From an uncultured Alphaproteobacteria bacterium (lineage in GTDB: Bacteria; Pseudomonadota; Alphaproteobacteria; CAAGCB01; CAG-977): a DNA stretch of 64,000 bases. The stretch lies in assembly GCA_934277945.1 (NCBI GenBank), contig CAKQWA010000013.1:1-64000 (forward strand), in the 5' to 3' direction. The translations under genes were made by a program, and so were the position numbers. Every line of letters starts with the position of its first letter. The stretch's first letter is position 1. The notes under the pieces are model-generated. The model ran no database searches, was not told the DNA's origin, and saw only the letters and a program-made list of their open reading frames with translations. This document shows, piece by piece, positions 24,639 to 33,206 of the stretch.

Positions 24639-25730
24639 ATGACAGAAAAAACTCCCGTAAAATTGGTTGTCAGCGACATCGACAATACGATTTCCGACTA
24701 CTTCAACATTTGGGCTCAGGAAACGGGCAAGGGCATTGAAGCCGTCGCCGCCAGCCGCGGAATCGACGTCAAAGACCCCGCCGAAATGAAAAAGGTTTAC
24801 GACAGCATTAAAACCATTCCCACGACGGGCGCGATTTTCCACGACTTCGCCCGCATGGTGCGCGAAACCCCGATTTTCAGTCTGGAAGGCAAAAGCGCCG
24901 AAGAACGCAAACGCTTGGAAAAAAGCGACGCGAAAATCGCGCATGATTTTCAGGTGAACTACGCCAAAGGCAAATCCATGTACGAAGGCGTGCTGGAAAC
25001 GGTCAAAGAAGCCCGCAAAAACGGCGCGCAGTTCGTCCTGTACACCGATTCGCCCGAAGACGGCGCTATCAGAAGTTTGGTTCACATGGGCTTCCCCATC
25101 GACCAGCTGGACGGCTTGGTCTGCCGCGCGAACGACGCCGACGAAATTCTGCCGAACGGCAAAAAAGCCCCGATGCAGATCGACGGCGGCGCAATCGGCG
25201 AATACAAAAAAGCGCTGAAAGCGAAACTGGGCGACAAATACGTCATTAACGAAGGCAACGTCTGGAAACCCGATCAGAGCGTCATGCAGGGCATTTTGGA
25301 CCGTCACGGCGCCAAAGCGCAGGAAACCGTCATGGTCGGCGACAACATCAAATCCGACGGCGGATTCGTTGTCATGGGCGTGAACTACGCTTGGCAGAAA
25401 GAAGGTTCCAAGGTGACGGACTACTCCTTGAAAGTCAACAAGGCGCTGTCCAACCAGCCGGACTACAAACTGGGACCCGAAGCGCACTTGCAGTTGCTGG
25501 CGGAAAGAGGGGCGAAAGATCCCGCTCTGGCGCAGGCGTACAAAGATCACATGGTGACGCTGGAAACCGGCTTCGGCGATTTGGGCAAATACTTCGCTTT
25601 CACCGACAACACCAAAGCGTACAAAATTGAACAGTACAAAGAAAGCGTCCGCGCCGAACAGAAAGCGCAAAAAGCGCAGAAAACCGCGCAGATCGCTTCC
25701 AAAGTTCTGGCTTCGAAACGTTCGCGTTAA
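24639..25730 (+). CDS. HAD-superfamily hydrolase
   Basis: 363 aa, cytosolic. HAD motif I is VVSDIDNTISDYF (nucleophile Asp near residue 10). Motif II is FVLYTDSPEDGA (about residue 130). Motif IV is VMVGDNIKSDGGF (about 230-242). The cap between motifs I and II is larger than in minimal phosphatases. The C-terminus is a Lys/Gln/Ala-rich helix. A strong AGAGG precedes the ATG, and promoter and terminator mark it as a single gene. The substrate is unknown. Confidence 0.85.
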   Translation: MTEKTPVKLVVSDIDNTISDYFNIWAQETGKGIEAVAASRGIDVKDPAEMKKVYDSIKTIPTTGAIFHDFARMVRETPIFSLEGKSAEERKRLEKSDAKIAHDFQVNYAKGKSMYEGVLETVKEARKNGAQFVLYTDSPEDGAIRSLVHMGFPIDQLDGLVCRANDADEILPNGKKAPMQIDGGAIGEYKKALKAKLGDKYVINEGNVWKPDQSVMQGILDRHGAKAQETVMVGDNIKSDGGFVVMGVNYAWQKEGSKVTDYSLKVNKALSNQPDYKLGPEAHLQLLAERGAKDPALAQAYKDHMVTLETGFGDLGKYFAFTDNTKAYKIEQYKESVRAEQKAQKAQKTAQIASKVLASKRSR

Positions 25731-25750
25731 GACGGCGGAACACACAAAAA

Positions 25751-25780
25751 GGGCGGGGGTGAAAATCCCCGTCTTTTTTT
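25751..25780 (+). terminator. Intrinsic terminator of the HAD gene
   Basis: GGCGGGG pairs with CCCCGTC (one G-T wobble) around GTGAAAAT, followed by T8. Confidence 0.8.
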
Positions 25781-25791
25781 TAAACTGTTGC

Positions 25792-25826
25792 TTGACAGAC
25801 GGCTTTTAACACAGTTAAGCTATAAC
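25792..25826 (+). promoter_or_regulatory. Promoter of the 25870 gene
   Basis: TTGACA (25792-25797) with TAAGCT (25816-25821) at 18 bp. TATAAC (25821-25826) lies at 23 bp. The alternatives are not resolved. Confidence 0.45.
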
Positions 25827-25869
25827 CAATTAAAAAATATGCTTTTTATTCTGTCGAAAGGAATACACC

Positions 25870-26232
25870 TTGTCATCTTCCGAAGAAATGAAACTGATTC
25901 GCGCGGCGGACTATCTGCCGTCCCCCGAAGAATTGCAAAAACAGCAGGAAATTATGGCATCGTCCGCCGACCCGTTCGCCGCGTTGCTTTTTTCCGATGA
26001 ACGCGACACGATTCTGTACGGCATTTTCGGCGACGTTCCCGATTACACGAATCCCGAAATGGAAATGATTTGGGACGAAGTGCTGGACGCCGAACCCGAA
26101 GACGTGTACGAATACTGCTTTAAAAAAGGAATCGATTTGTTTCAGGACGACGGTCGCCCCGTTTCGCCGTGGCGCGACATCGCCGTTATGCTGAAAGCGA
26201 TTGATAAAGGCATTTTACGGTTGGTTAAATGA
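25870..26232 (+). CDS. Small acidic hypothetical protein
   Basis: 120 aa starting at TTG; AAAGGA (25857-25862) is at ideal distance from the TTG, and the next ATG is six codons on. It is acidic, helical, with no signal or membrane segment. A central DVPDYTNPEMEMIWDEVL block and a YEYCFKKGIDLF block look structured. I recognise no family. Its end overlaps the DUF502 gene by ATGA, so the two are translationally coupled, and a partner role for the membrane protein is possible. Confidence 0.65.
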   Translation: MSSSEEMKLIRAADYLPSPEELQKQQEIMASSADPFAALLFSDERDTILYGIFGDVPDYTNPEMEMIWDEVLDAEPEDVYEYCFKKGIDLFQDDGRPVSPWRDIAVMLKAIDKGILRLVK

Positions 26233-26882
26233 CGAAAGAAAGCGATCCGAAATCCGCCGAAACAAAAAAAACGGCCCTGTTCGGCAGGCTGCGGACGTAT
26301 TTCTTTACGGGTTTGCTTGTCACGGCGCCTCCCGCGCTGACGATTTATCTGGCGGTCTTGTTTGTCGGCTTTGTCGACAATCACGTCCGCCGTTTGATTC
26401 CCGAAGAATACAATCCGGAACAATATCTGCCGTTCGCAATCCCCGGCGCAGGCGTGCTTGCCGTCATTCTGGCGATGATCGGCATCGGCGTTTTCACAAC
26501 GGGCTTTGTCGGACGCTTTTTTATGCGCAAATGGGAAAAAATGTGGGAAAAAATCCCGTTCGTGTCGGGCGTTTATTCCACGTTCAAACAACTTTTTGAA
26601 ACGATTTTTTCCAAAAAGTCCAACGCGTTCCGTCAGGTCGTTCTGGTCGAATTTCCGCGCAAGGACGCTTGGACGCTGGCGTTTGTCACGGCTGACGTGC
26701 CGGCGGACGTTCAAAATCCGCTCCAACGCGACGATTTGATTACCGTGTATGTGCCGACGACGCCGAACCCCACGTCCGGCTATCTGATGATTTACAAGAA
26801 AGAGGACGTCATTCCCGTCGACATGAGCGTGGAAGACGGCTTGAAATACATTATTTCGCTGGGCATCGTGTCCAAGAAATAA
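26229..26882 (+). CDS. DUF502 family membrane protein
   Basis: 217 aa. Two membrane segments (about 24-50 and 73-98) flank a short loop. Conserved DUF502 features are GRLRTYFFTGLLVTAPPALTI near the N-terminus, IPFVSGVYSTFKQ after the second segment and PNPTSGYL in the soluble C-terminal part. The function is not established; homologues are found in plants (COV1-like) and bacteria. It is coupled to the upstream acidic gene. Its stop directly abuts the end of the convergent phosphoethanolamine transferase gene. Confidence 0.88.
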   Translation: MTKESDPKSAETKKTALFGRLRTYFFTGLLVTAPPALTIYLAVLFVGFVDNHVRRLIPEEYNPEQYLPFAIPGAGVLAVILAMIGIGVFTTGFVGRFFMRKWEKMWEKIPFVSGVYSTFKQLFETIFSKKSNAFRQVVLVEFPRKDAWTLAFVTADVPADVQNPLQRDDLITVYVPTTPNPTSGYLMIYKKEDVIPVDMSVEDGLKYIISLGIVSKK

Positions 26883-28499
26883 TCATTCCTTTTCGGTTCC
26901 CTGAACGACGGTGCGATTCAACGATTTGGACGCGCCGTCTTTTTCTATGACGATGTAGCCGGCTTTGCCCATTTTGTTGTGTCCGTTCGTGTAAAACGTC
27001 TTGCCGTCCTCGTTCGGATTGACGATGACGTAGCCCAGTTTTTCGGCGATGAACTTGCCGACTTCGTAAGCGGTCGGAATGTACGCATTCTTGATTTTGC
27101 TTGCGAACGCGTCGTCTTGTCCGTTGAGCAGGGCGTAAATGAACGGGATTTCCGTGACGGCGGGCGCAATGAAACTGTGACCGAATTTGCCGTCTTCGCC
27201 CATCGCTTCGCCGTGGTCGCTGACGTAAAACACATACGTCGGGCGGTTCGTCTTTTCTTGCAGATACGTCAGCAGGTTGTCAATCAGGAAATCTTCGTAC
27301 AGCAGCGCGTTGTCATAGGTGTTGATGCGGGCTTGCGTCACGTCGTCCCCGTTTGTGTTGAAAACGGCGTATTCCTGCGGATAATGCTCCTCATACGGCG
27401 CGTGCGGATTGCGTTTTTGAATCATGACGAACGCGGGCTTGTCAAACGAAAAATCGTTTAAAGCGTCGGCGATGCAAACGTTCTCGGCACATTTTTCCTT
27501 GGACAGTTTGAACACATAAGATTTGTCGAAAAACGACAGGGCTTCCTTTGTGTACACGGCTTTGCCCTGCAAGCCGACGTAAGCGGTTTTAAAGCCGTTT
27601 TCTTTGGCGAGTTTCGGCAGATAAGTGTCCGATTTGAGTTGTTTTTTGTAATTTTGCGGCTCGCGCTGGACGTGCAGGAAATTCGGCACGGCAATCAGCG
27701 TATTAACGCCGCCGGACAGAGATTCTTTAAAGATAATTTCGCCTTTCGCGGCGCGGTTTTCCAGTTTCGGCGTCGTTTTGCGGGCGTATCCGTACAGTGA
27801 AAAATGATTGCGGTTCAGGCTCTCTCCCATGATCAGCACGACGTTAATGTCCGGATTTTCAACCTTTTTCGTCACGACGTACGGCTTGAAAGAGGTGGCG
27901 GAATCGTCTTTTTGCATGATCTGTTTGGGCAGAATGTTGCCGAAATACGCGGTGAAAGCGGTCAATGTGTTGAACGCGGGATAGCAGTACGAGCGCATCA
28001 GCAAATCGGGCTTGACGTGGGACTGCACGCCGAACGCGACGAACACGGCAAGGACGGGCGTCCACGCGTACGAAAACGTGAAGCGGTTTTTGCAGGCGCA
28101 AATCAGTTTGGCGCAGGCGAAATAGGGCAGGGCGACAATCAGCGGCACATACCACAAATAGCCCGTCATGTGAACGGTTTCGGAAAACACGTCTTCGATT
28201 TCTTCAAACAGCAGGGAAACGGTGAACGGATTGAGCGACGTGCCGAAATACGCCAGACAGCACAACTGCACGGCGTGCATCAAGCCGAAAACGGCGAAAA
28301 AGCAATAAACCGCGCGGTTGGAGCGCATGAACGACGCCAAAAGCATCAATCCGGCGAGAACCAGCATTTTTTCGTGAAAGAAGCACAGCGGCAAATGGCG
28401 GTGCAGAGTGAAAAAAAGCGCGTCGGGCAGTAAAAACAGAACGATTGCCGTCAGATAAAAAGCGGAAATGCCGAGAATTGCTTTGGTGCGGTTGTTCAT
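26883..28499 (-). CDS. Phosphoethanolamine transferase (EptA/CptA-like sulfatase fold)
   Basis: 538 aa. Five hydrophobic segments occupy residues 1-170, followed by a periplasmic alkaline-phosphatase/sulfatase domain. The metal and nucleophile motif is VLIMGESLNRNHFSLYGYAR (about 220-239), followed by TTP. The second metal motif is YVSDHGEAMGE (about 425-435), and HNKM occurs near the C-terminus. The family transfers phosphoethanolamine from phosphatidylethanolamine to lipid A, LPS core or periplasmic glycans, often lowering polymyxin sensitivity. The usual nucleophile Thr is Ser here (GES). The target is unknown. Confidence 0.85.
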   Translation of the reverse strand: MNNRTKAILGISAFYLTAIVLFLLPDALFFTLHRHLPLCFFHEKMLVLAGLMLLASFMRSNRAVYCFFAVFGLMHAVQLCCLAYFGTSLNPFTVSLLFEEIEDVFSETVHMTGYLWYVPLIVALPYFACAKLICACKNRFTFSYAWTPVLAVFVAFGVQSHVKPDLLMRSYCYPAFNTLTAFTAYFGNILPKQIMQKDDSATSFKPYVVTKKVENPDINVVLIMGESLNRNHFSLYGYARKTTPKLENRAAKGEIIFKESLSGGVNTLIAVPNFLHVQREPQNYKKQLKSDTYLPKLAKENGFKTAYVGLQGKAVYTKEALSFFDKSYVFKLSKEKCAENVCIADALNDFSFDKPAFVMIQKRNPHAPYEEHYPQEYAVFNTNGDDVTQARINTYDNALLYEDFLIDNLLTYLQEKTNRPTYVFYVSDHGEAMGEDGKFGHSFIAPAVTEIPFIYALLNGQDDAFASKIKNAYIPTAYEVGKFIAEKLGYVIVNPNEDGKTFYTNGHNKMGKAGYIVIEKDGASKSLNRTVVQGTEKE

Positions 28500-28645
28500 T
28501 TTGCGCGGTCCTTTGGTTGAAGATGCGCTTTAATATATAGGATGTGCGCGAAACCGCAAGGATTTTAAAAGATATTGCATTTTTTTCGTGCGTTTTTGCG
28601 CCTTTCGTGTATGAATGGTAAAAAATTCAAACAAAGAGAAAATCC

Positions 28646-29194
28646 ATGACCGAAAATGAAATGACTTTGGCGATTTGGGCGGACGACACGGCGACCGTCA
28701 AAAAATTTTTGGACGACGGCGCGGATGTCAACGCGCGCGGACGCGACGGCACGCCGCTGCAACTGGCTTTGTCGGCGAAAGGAAATTCGCAGGTCGCCGA
28801 ATTGCTGATTGAGCGCGGCGCGAACGTGAACGCGTCGGGCGTGTCGCCGCTGGCTCTGGCGGCGTCGAACGCGGGTTACGGCTACATCATCAGCCTGCTG
28901 ATTTCAAAAGGCGCGGCGGACGTTGACGGTGCGGTGATTTCCGCGGTTGAAAACGGATTTGTGCATTATATTGATATGTTGATGCCGCACATCAAGGATT
29001 TGAACGCGATCAAGGACGAAAACGGCAAATCGCTTTTAACGCTGGCAATCGACCAGTCGGATGCGGACATGGTGTCGTATCTGCTGGCGCGCGGAGCGGA
29101 CGCGTCTTTGAAAAACGGCGATGAAACTTTGGCGCAGTACGCCGCGCGGCGCGGTCAGCACATCATTGAAAAAGTCTTGACGCGAGCGGCGTAA
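28646..29194 (+). CDS. Ankyrin-repeat protein
   Basis: 182 aa with about five ankyrin repeats. The most regular are at 14-45 (LDDGADVNARGRDGTPLQLAL), 46-77 (LIERGANVNASG.SPLALA) and 130-160 (LLARGADASLKNGDETLAQYA). There is no signal peptide or additional domain. It is probably a protein-interaction module. In host-associated bacteria such proteins can be secreted effectors, but nothing in the sequence shows export. AGAGAAAATCC precedes the ATG, and a bidirectional terminator follows. Confidence 0.85.
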   Translation: MTENEMTLAIWADDTATVKKFLDDGADVNARGRDGTPLQLALSAKGNSQVAELLIERGANVNASGVSPLALAASNAGYGYIISLLISKGAADVDGAVISAVENGFVHYIDMLMPHIKDLNAIKDENGKSLLTLAIDQSDADMVSYLLARGADASLKNGDETLAQYAARRGQHIIEKVLTRAA

Positions 29195-29226
29195 CGCATT
29201 TGCGCCGTCAAAATTGATTAAAAAGT

Positions 29227-29257
29227 AAAGGCGGAACGTTGCGGCTCCGCCTTTTGA
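29227..29257. terminator. Bidirectional terminator between convergent genes
   Basis: AAAGGCGGA (29227-29235) pairs with TCCGCCTTT (29246-29254) between the ankyrin gene and the minus-strand PPC gene. T-rich on one side and A-rich on the other. Confidence 0.8.
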
Positions 29258-29797
29258 TCATTTTGAGAAATCGTACAGGTTCAAGCCCGTTTTTTCGTCG
29301 AAAGAGCGTTCCAGTTTGCCGCATCGAATCGCCGATACGACGATTTCCGCCGCGCCGTTGATGCGCGCGCTTAACAAATGTCCCGCCAGCGCCTGATAAT
29401 TCCCGCCGCCCAGCGTGATGTGGTAATGCGTGTAAAGCGCGCCGTTCTTTTGCGAAATGTTGCCCGTCAGATTGGCGATTTCCATTTGCTCGGCGAACGT
29501 TTTATCGACGTACTTTTTTGTTTCGGGATTGAAAAAGCGCAACGTCGCTTCGTTTGCCGCGCCGATGCCCGACACGCTTCCCAGCGTCAATTTTTCGGCT
29601 TTGGCAAAATCGTCAAGCGCGGAGACCAGTTCCGCGCCGCTTTGCACACTGACGATGTAGGACGATCCGTATTTTTTCGCCGTCCAGTCCGCGCCGCGCA
29701 ACACTTTCGCGCAACATCTGCAAAAACAGCAGGCGGCAAGGGCGGAACAGGCGAGAACGGCGGCGACCGTGCCGATGAAATAAAGCGTTTGAATCAT
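29258..29797 (-). CDS. Membrane-anchored PPC-domain (DUF296) protein
   Basis: 179 aa from the ATG at 29797, preceded by AAAGGAG; a longer frame to 29857 lacks a ribosome-binding site. Residues 3-22 form a membrane segment or signal ending in LAAC, a possible lipobox, directly followed by a cysteine cluster (CCFCRCC). Residues about 45-179 are a PPC/DUF296 domain: VSALDDFAKAEKL, SVSGIGAANEATLRFF, THYHITLGGGNYQALAGHLLSA. PPC proteins form trimers and are usually cytosolic. The anchor is unusual and would place the domain at the membrane. Confidence 0.75.
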   Translation of the reverse strand: MIQTLYFIGTVAAVLACSALAACCFCRCCAKVLRGADWTAKKYGSSYIVSVQSGAELVSALDDFAKAEKLTLGSVSGIGAANEATLRFFNPETKKYVDKTFAEQMEIANLTGNISQKNGALYTHYHITLGGGNYQALAGHLLSARINGAAEIVVSAIRCGKLERSFDEKTGLNLYDFSK

Positions 29798-29985
29798 GCG
29801 TTTCTCCTTTGCGTGAATTGATAAATCAAGGATACTGCTGGATGACGGCGGTTTCAAAGGGATTTTAAAAATGCCGCGTTCCCGTTATAAAGCGTCAAGC
29901 CGCCGGTCTGAAAATAAAACACGCAACGCAAATATCGGGCGGCGAGGGGGCAAACAAAAACCGTTGAACAAAAAAATCCCGCAAA

Positions 29986-30014
29986 CAAAAAACCCGCCTT
30001 TTTCAGACGGGTTC
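29986..30014 (-). terminator. Terminator of the tRNA-Cys/tRNA-Asn unit
   Basis: On the minus strand AACCCGTC pairs with GGCGGGTT around TGAAAAA, followed by a T-run. It lies just after tRNA-Asn. Confidence 0.75.
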
Positions 30015-30019
30015 TTTAC

Positions 30020-30094
30020 TGGCTCCGCGAGTAGGATTCGAACCTACGACCAATCGGTTAACAGCCGATTGCTCTACCGCTGAGCTATCGCGGA
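30020..30094 (-). tRNA. tRNA-Asn (GUU)
   Basis: 75 nt including encoded CCA. The acceptor stem TCCGCGA/TCGCGGA, the T arm GTTCGAATC and the anticodon GTT in CTGTTAA are readable on the minus strand. It is transcribed after tRNA-Cys. Confidence 0.97.
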
Positions 30095-30103
30095 ATATAA
30101 TCT

Positions 30104-30177
30104 TGGAGGCCGAAACCGGAATCGAACCGATATACAAGGATTTGCAATCCTCTGCATAACCACTCTGCCATTCGGCC
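30104..30177 (-). tRNA. tRNA-Cys (GCA)
   Basis: 74 nt including encoded CCA. The acceptor stem is GGCCGAA/TTCGGCC, and the anticodon loop TTGCAAA gives anticodon GCA. Nine bases separate it from tRNA-Asn, so the pair is one transcript. Confidence 0.96.
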
Positions 30178-30263
30178 CTCAAACCGATCTTGCGGTCGTC
30201 ATCAAGATGAGTTCCTTATATACGCCTTTTTTTTCGTCGTCAACAAAAAAATGAAACTTTTTT

Positions 30264-30291
30264 TTGACCTTTTTTCATTTGGGTTTAAAAT
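30264..30291 (+). promoter_or_regulatory. Promoter of pcm
   Basis: TTGACC (30264-30269), a 16-bp spacer and TAAAAT (30286-30291) in an AT-rich stretch 40 bp before the ATG. Confidence 0.5.
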
Positions 30292-30330
30292 AGGAAAAAT
30301 CAAGGCTTTCGGACAGGCGGAAAACAACCG

Positions 30331-31008
30331 ATGAATGAAGATTTTTACGATACGGCGCGAAAAAACATGATTTTGGGACAACTTGTCCCTCAACAAATTA
30401 CGAATCAGCGCGTGCTGGACGCCATGGCGGACGTGCCGCGCGAACGCTTTTTGTCCGAACGCAAACGCACGCTGGCTTACGCGGACGAGGCGATTTGCCT
30501 GAAAGGGCGGCGTTTCATGTGCGAACCGCTGATTTTGGCGCGCCTGCTGCAAGCCGCGGACGTGCAATCGACCGATTTCGTCCTGAATCTGCAATGCGCG
30601 ACGGGCTACACAAGCCTGATTCTGTCCCGTCTGGCGCAAGCCGTCGTCGCCGTCGAGGACGATTCGGAAATGAACGCCATTGCGCAGGACATCCTGATAG
30701 AAATGAAAACGGACAACGTCGGGCTGTTTTCCGCGCCCGCAAAAGACGGCTTTTCCGCCCAAGCGCCCTACGATTTGATATTCATTGACGGAATCGTGCC
30801 GTTCGTGCCGGAAAACCTATTTTCGCAAATGGCGGACAACGCGCGCATGATTTGCGTCGTCGCCGAACCGCCGTCTTTAATAGGCAGAGCGCTCAAAATT
30901 TGCAAAACGGACGGAAAAATCCGCCGCGAATGGCTGTTCAATTTCCTTTTAAACCCGTTTTGCCAGACTCAAAACGATAAAAAATTCGTTTTTGACGCCG
31001 TTTCGTGA
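30331..31008 (+). CDS. pcm: Protein-L-isoaspartate O-methyltransferase family protein
   Basis: 225 aa. The family methylates isoaspartyl residues for repair. The N-terminal part has MADVPRERFLSERK, near the usual VPRE.F motif. SAM motif I is VLNLQCATGYTSLIL (about 87-101), which resembles the CATGYS form common in alphaproteobacterial Pcm rather than GTGSGY. The acidic VAVEDD loop and FIDGIVPFVPENLF (motif II/III region) follow. Gene order pcm-tolC-DUF2497-valS is conserved in alphaproteobacteria. Active repair function is likely but untested. Confidence 0.85.
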   Translation: MNEDFYDTARKNMILGQLVPQQITNQRVLDAMADVPRERFLSERKRTLAYADEAICLKGRRFMCEPLILARLLQAADVQSTDFVLNLQCATGYTSLILSRLAQAVVAVEDDSEMNAIAQDILIEMKTDNVGLFSAPAKDGFSAQAPYDLIFIDGIVPFVPENLFSQMADNARMICVVAEPPSLIGRALKICKTDGKIRREWLFNFLLNPFCQTQNDKKFVFDAVS

Positions 31009-31017
31009 AGTTAGGTG

Positions 31018-31033
31018 TTGATATTTATATCAA
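31018..31033. promoter_or_regulatory. Inverted repeat upstream of tolC (possible operator)
   Basis: TTGATAT and ATATCAA are perfect 7-bp arms separated by TT, 58 bp before the tolC start in the pcm-tolC gap. The size and symmetry fit a repressor site; no promoter elements are certain. Confidence 0.35.
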
Positions 31034-31090
31034 TTTAACGCTACAAAAGAGAGTTTACAGCACTTTGGTTTGTTTTTGGAGAACGATTGA

Positions 31091-32476
31091 ATGTCTACGC
31101 GCCGCAATTTAAAAAATTTGTTGCAATCGACAGTTTGCGTTTTATCTCTGGCGACGGCTTTGCCCGCATCGGCGGACACGTTGGAGGAGGCTTTGGCTTT
31201 CACATACGTCGCCAACCCGTCTTTGACGGCTCAACGCGCTTATGTCAAATCCGTTTATGAGAAGATCGTTCAGAACAAGTCGGGCTACCGTCCCGTCGTG
31301 TCCGCCAACGGCGCCGCGGGCTATTCCCACGACGACGTGGACACCGATTTGCCCGCGACGACCTACGAAACCGACTCCAAACCGTACAGCGTCAACGTTT
31401 CCGCCGTACAGCCCATTTTCTCCGGCTTTTCGACCGTTTCGTCCGTCAAGGCGGCTGAAAAGAAATACAATTCCGAACTGATGAATTTGCGCGCGACGAC
31501 ACAGAACATCCTTTTGGACGCGGTCGCCGCCTACACCGACGTCATTCGCGACAAAGCGGTGCTGGAACTGAACGAAAACAACGAAAAAGTCTTGGAACGC
31601 CAGCTGACCTACACGCAGGACAAATTCAGAGTCGGCGAACTGACGAAAACCGACGTGGCGCAGGCGCAAGCACGTCATGCGGGCGCGGTCGCCTCCGTCA
31701 TTGACGCAAGGGGCGCGCTGAAAGTGTCCGAAGCGGCGTATAAGAAAGTCATCGGCGCGGTGCCTGCCGAAATCTACGAACCCGAAATTCCGACTTCCGT
31801 GCTGCCGAAATCTCTGGAACACGCTTTGGAACTGGCTTTGCGCGACAACCCGTCGCTTTTGGCGGCGAAACAGTCGGAAGAAAGCGCCGCCGCTTCCATT
31901 GACACGGCGAAAGCGGGACATTATCCGACGTTGGATTTGGTCGCCGCTTACGAAAACGACCACACGGACGACGTGAAGCAGAATTCCACATCCGTCATGT
32001 TGGTGATGAACGTGCCTTTGTATAAGGGCGGCAACGTCGTTTCCCGCGTGCGTGAAAGCAAATTGCTGGCGCAACAGGCGCGCATGAACAAAAACGCCGT
32101 CGAGAAAAACGTCGTCAGCCAGACGACGCAGGCTTGGCAGAATTACGAATCCGCCACCGCGTCGCTCGCGTCCCTGCAAGAACGCGTCAAGGCGGCGGCT
32201 TTGGCTTACGAAGGCGTCAAATACGAAGAAGAAGCCGGCGAACGCACCATTTTGGACGTTTTGAACGCACAGCAGGAATTGCTTGAATCCCGCGTCAGCG
32301 TCGTTTCCGCCAAAAAGGAACAGATTGAAGCGTCCTACCGTCTGCTTGCCGCAACGGGCAAAATGACGAAAAAGGACTTGGGCTTGGACGTTTCCAAATA
32401 TGAAAAGTCCAACCGCAAGAAAGCAAAGGCGGAAAACGCCGGCGATCCGGCTTCCGACGCCGCCGAAAACATTTGA
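31091..32476 (+). CDS. tolC: TolC-family outer membrane efflux/type I secretion channel
   Basis: 461 aa. A signal peptide (1-28, ending PASA) precedes the mature start DTLEEALAFTYVANPSL, a typical OEP/TolC opening. Two OEP halves are visible, with the repeat of long helices, NILLDAVAAYTDVIRDKAVLELNENN in the first and VVSQTTQAWQNYESATAS in the second. The C-terminal tail (about 430-461) is Lys/Ala rich. TolC trimers span the outer membrane and periplasm. The inner-membrane partners are not in this window. Located second in the pcm-tolC-DUF2497-valS cluster. Confidence 0.94.
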   Translation: MSTRRNLKNLLQSTVCVLSLATALPASADTLEEALAFTYVANPSLTAQRAYVKSVYEKIVQNKSGYRPVVSANGAAGYSHDDVDTDLPATTYETDSKPYSVNVSAVQPIFSGFSTVSSVKAAEKKYNSELMNLRATTQNILLDAVAAYTDVIRDKAVLELNENNEKVLERQLTYTQDKFRVGELTKTDVAQAQARHAGAVASVIDARGALKVSEAAYKKVIGAVPAEIYEPEIPTSVLPKSLEHALELALRDNPSLLAAKQSEESAAASIDTAKAGHYPTLDLVAAYENDHTDDVKQNSTSVMLVMNVPLYKGGNVVSRVRESKLLAQQARMNKNAVEKNVVSQTTQAWQNYESATASLASLQERVKAAALAYEGVKYEEEAGERTILDVLNAQQELLESRVSVVSAKKEQIEASYRLLAATGKMTKKDLGLDVSKYEKSNRKKAKAENAGDPASDAAENI

Positions 32477-32490
32477 ACGGACGAGTGACC

Positions 32491-33168
32491 ATGACAGATA
32501 ACGAACCGTCGATGGACGAGATTCTGAATTCAATCCACAACATTCTGGCGGAAGGCGAGGCGGAGGCTTCCGACGCGGATGTGGCGCAGGATCAGATGCG
32601 CAAGGCGCAAGCCGCCGCTCAGCCGGAAGAACCGGCTTCCGCGGTATCCGCTCCCGTTGAAGACGTCCGTCCGCGCTTTTCCGTCAAAGATGACGCTCCC
32701 GCGGTTGAGGACACGCCGCAAACGTCCGCCGCGCCGTCCGAACCGGCAGATCAGTCCGCCGATGTGCTGGATTTGACGCAGGACATGATCGTGTCGCGCC
32801 CGCAGGACGTGATGACGCCGCGTCAGGAAAGCGCCGGTTTGCACGAAGAAGCCGATTTTACGTCCCACATTTCCGAAAGAGAATATCCGATGAGTCAGGA
32901 AGAAAACGCTCAAACCGTTGACGACGATTTGATTTCCGCCAATACCGCCGCGTCCGCCGTCGCGTCTTTGTCCCAACTGACGCAGGCGTTTTCGTCGCAG
33001 AAAAAGCAGACGCCCGCTTCGCAAAACGGCGGCGTCACGCTGGACGCGCTGGTTTCGGAATTGATCAAACCCTATTTGAAAGCGTGGCTGGATCAAAATC
33101 TGCCCGCCATTGTCGACGAAGCGGTGCAAAAGGAAATCGCCCGTCTGGTCGAACGCTCGATTCGCTGA
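32491..33168 (+). CDS. DUF2497 (PopZ-like) domain protein
   Basis: 225 aa from the ATG at 32491; a TTG at 32473 overlapping the tolC stop is less likely. The N-terminus MTDNEPSMDEILNSIHNIL and the C-terminal helix block LDALVSELIKPYLKAWLDQNLPAIVDEAVQKEI are the conserved ends of DUF2497, separated by an acidic, Pro/Ala-rich disordered linker. This architecture is that of PopZ, the polar organiser of Caulobacter, so a polar scaffold is the best inference. Position upstream of valS is conserved in alphaproteobacteria. Confidence 0.9.
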   Translation: MTDNEPSMDEILNSIHNILAEGEAEASDADVAQDQMRKAQAAAQPEEPASAVSAPVEDVRPRFSVKDDAPAVEDTPQTSAAPSEPADQSADVLDLTQDMIVSRPQDVMTPRQESAGLHEEADFTSHISEREYPMSQEENAQTVDDDLISANTAASAVASLSQLTQAFSSQKKQTPASQNGGVTLDALVSELIKPYLKAWLDQNLPAIVDEAVQKEIARLVERSIR

Positions 33169-33206
33169 AATTTGAATTTTTAAGTCGTTAAAGGAGATTA
33201 AAACGT

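Noticed and set aside
29871..30083. 70-codon open frame downstream of the PPC gene
   Set aside because: It runs through the terminator and tRNA-Asn, so it cannot be a real protein gene.
31142..32533. 463-codon open frame opposite tolC
   Set aside because: Same mirror-frame effect; the plus strand has signal peptide and OEP features.
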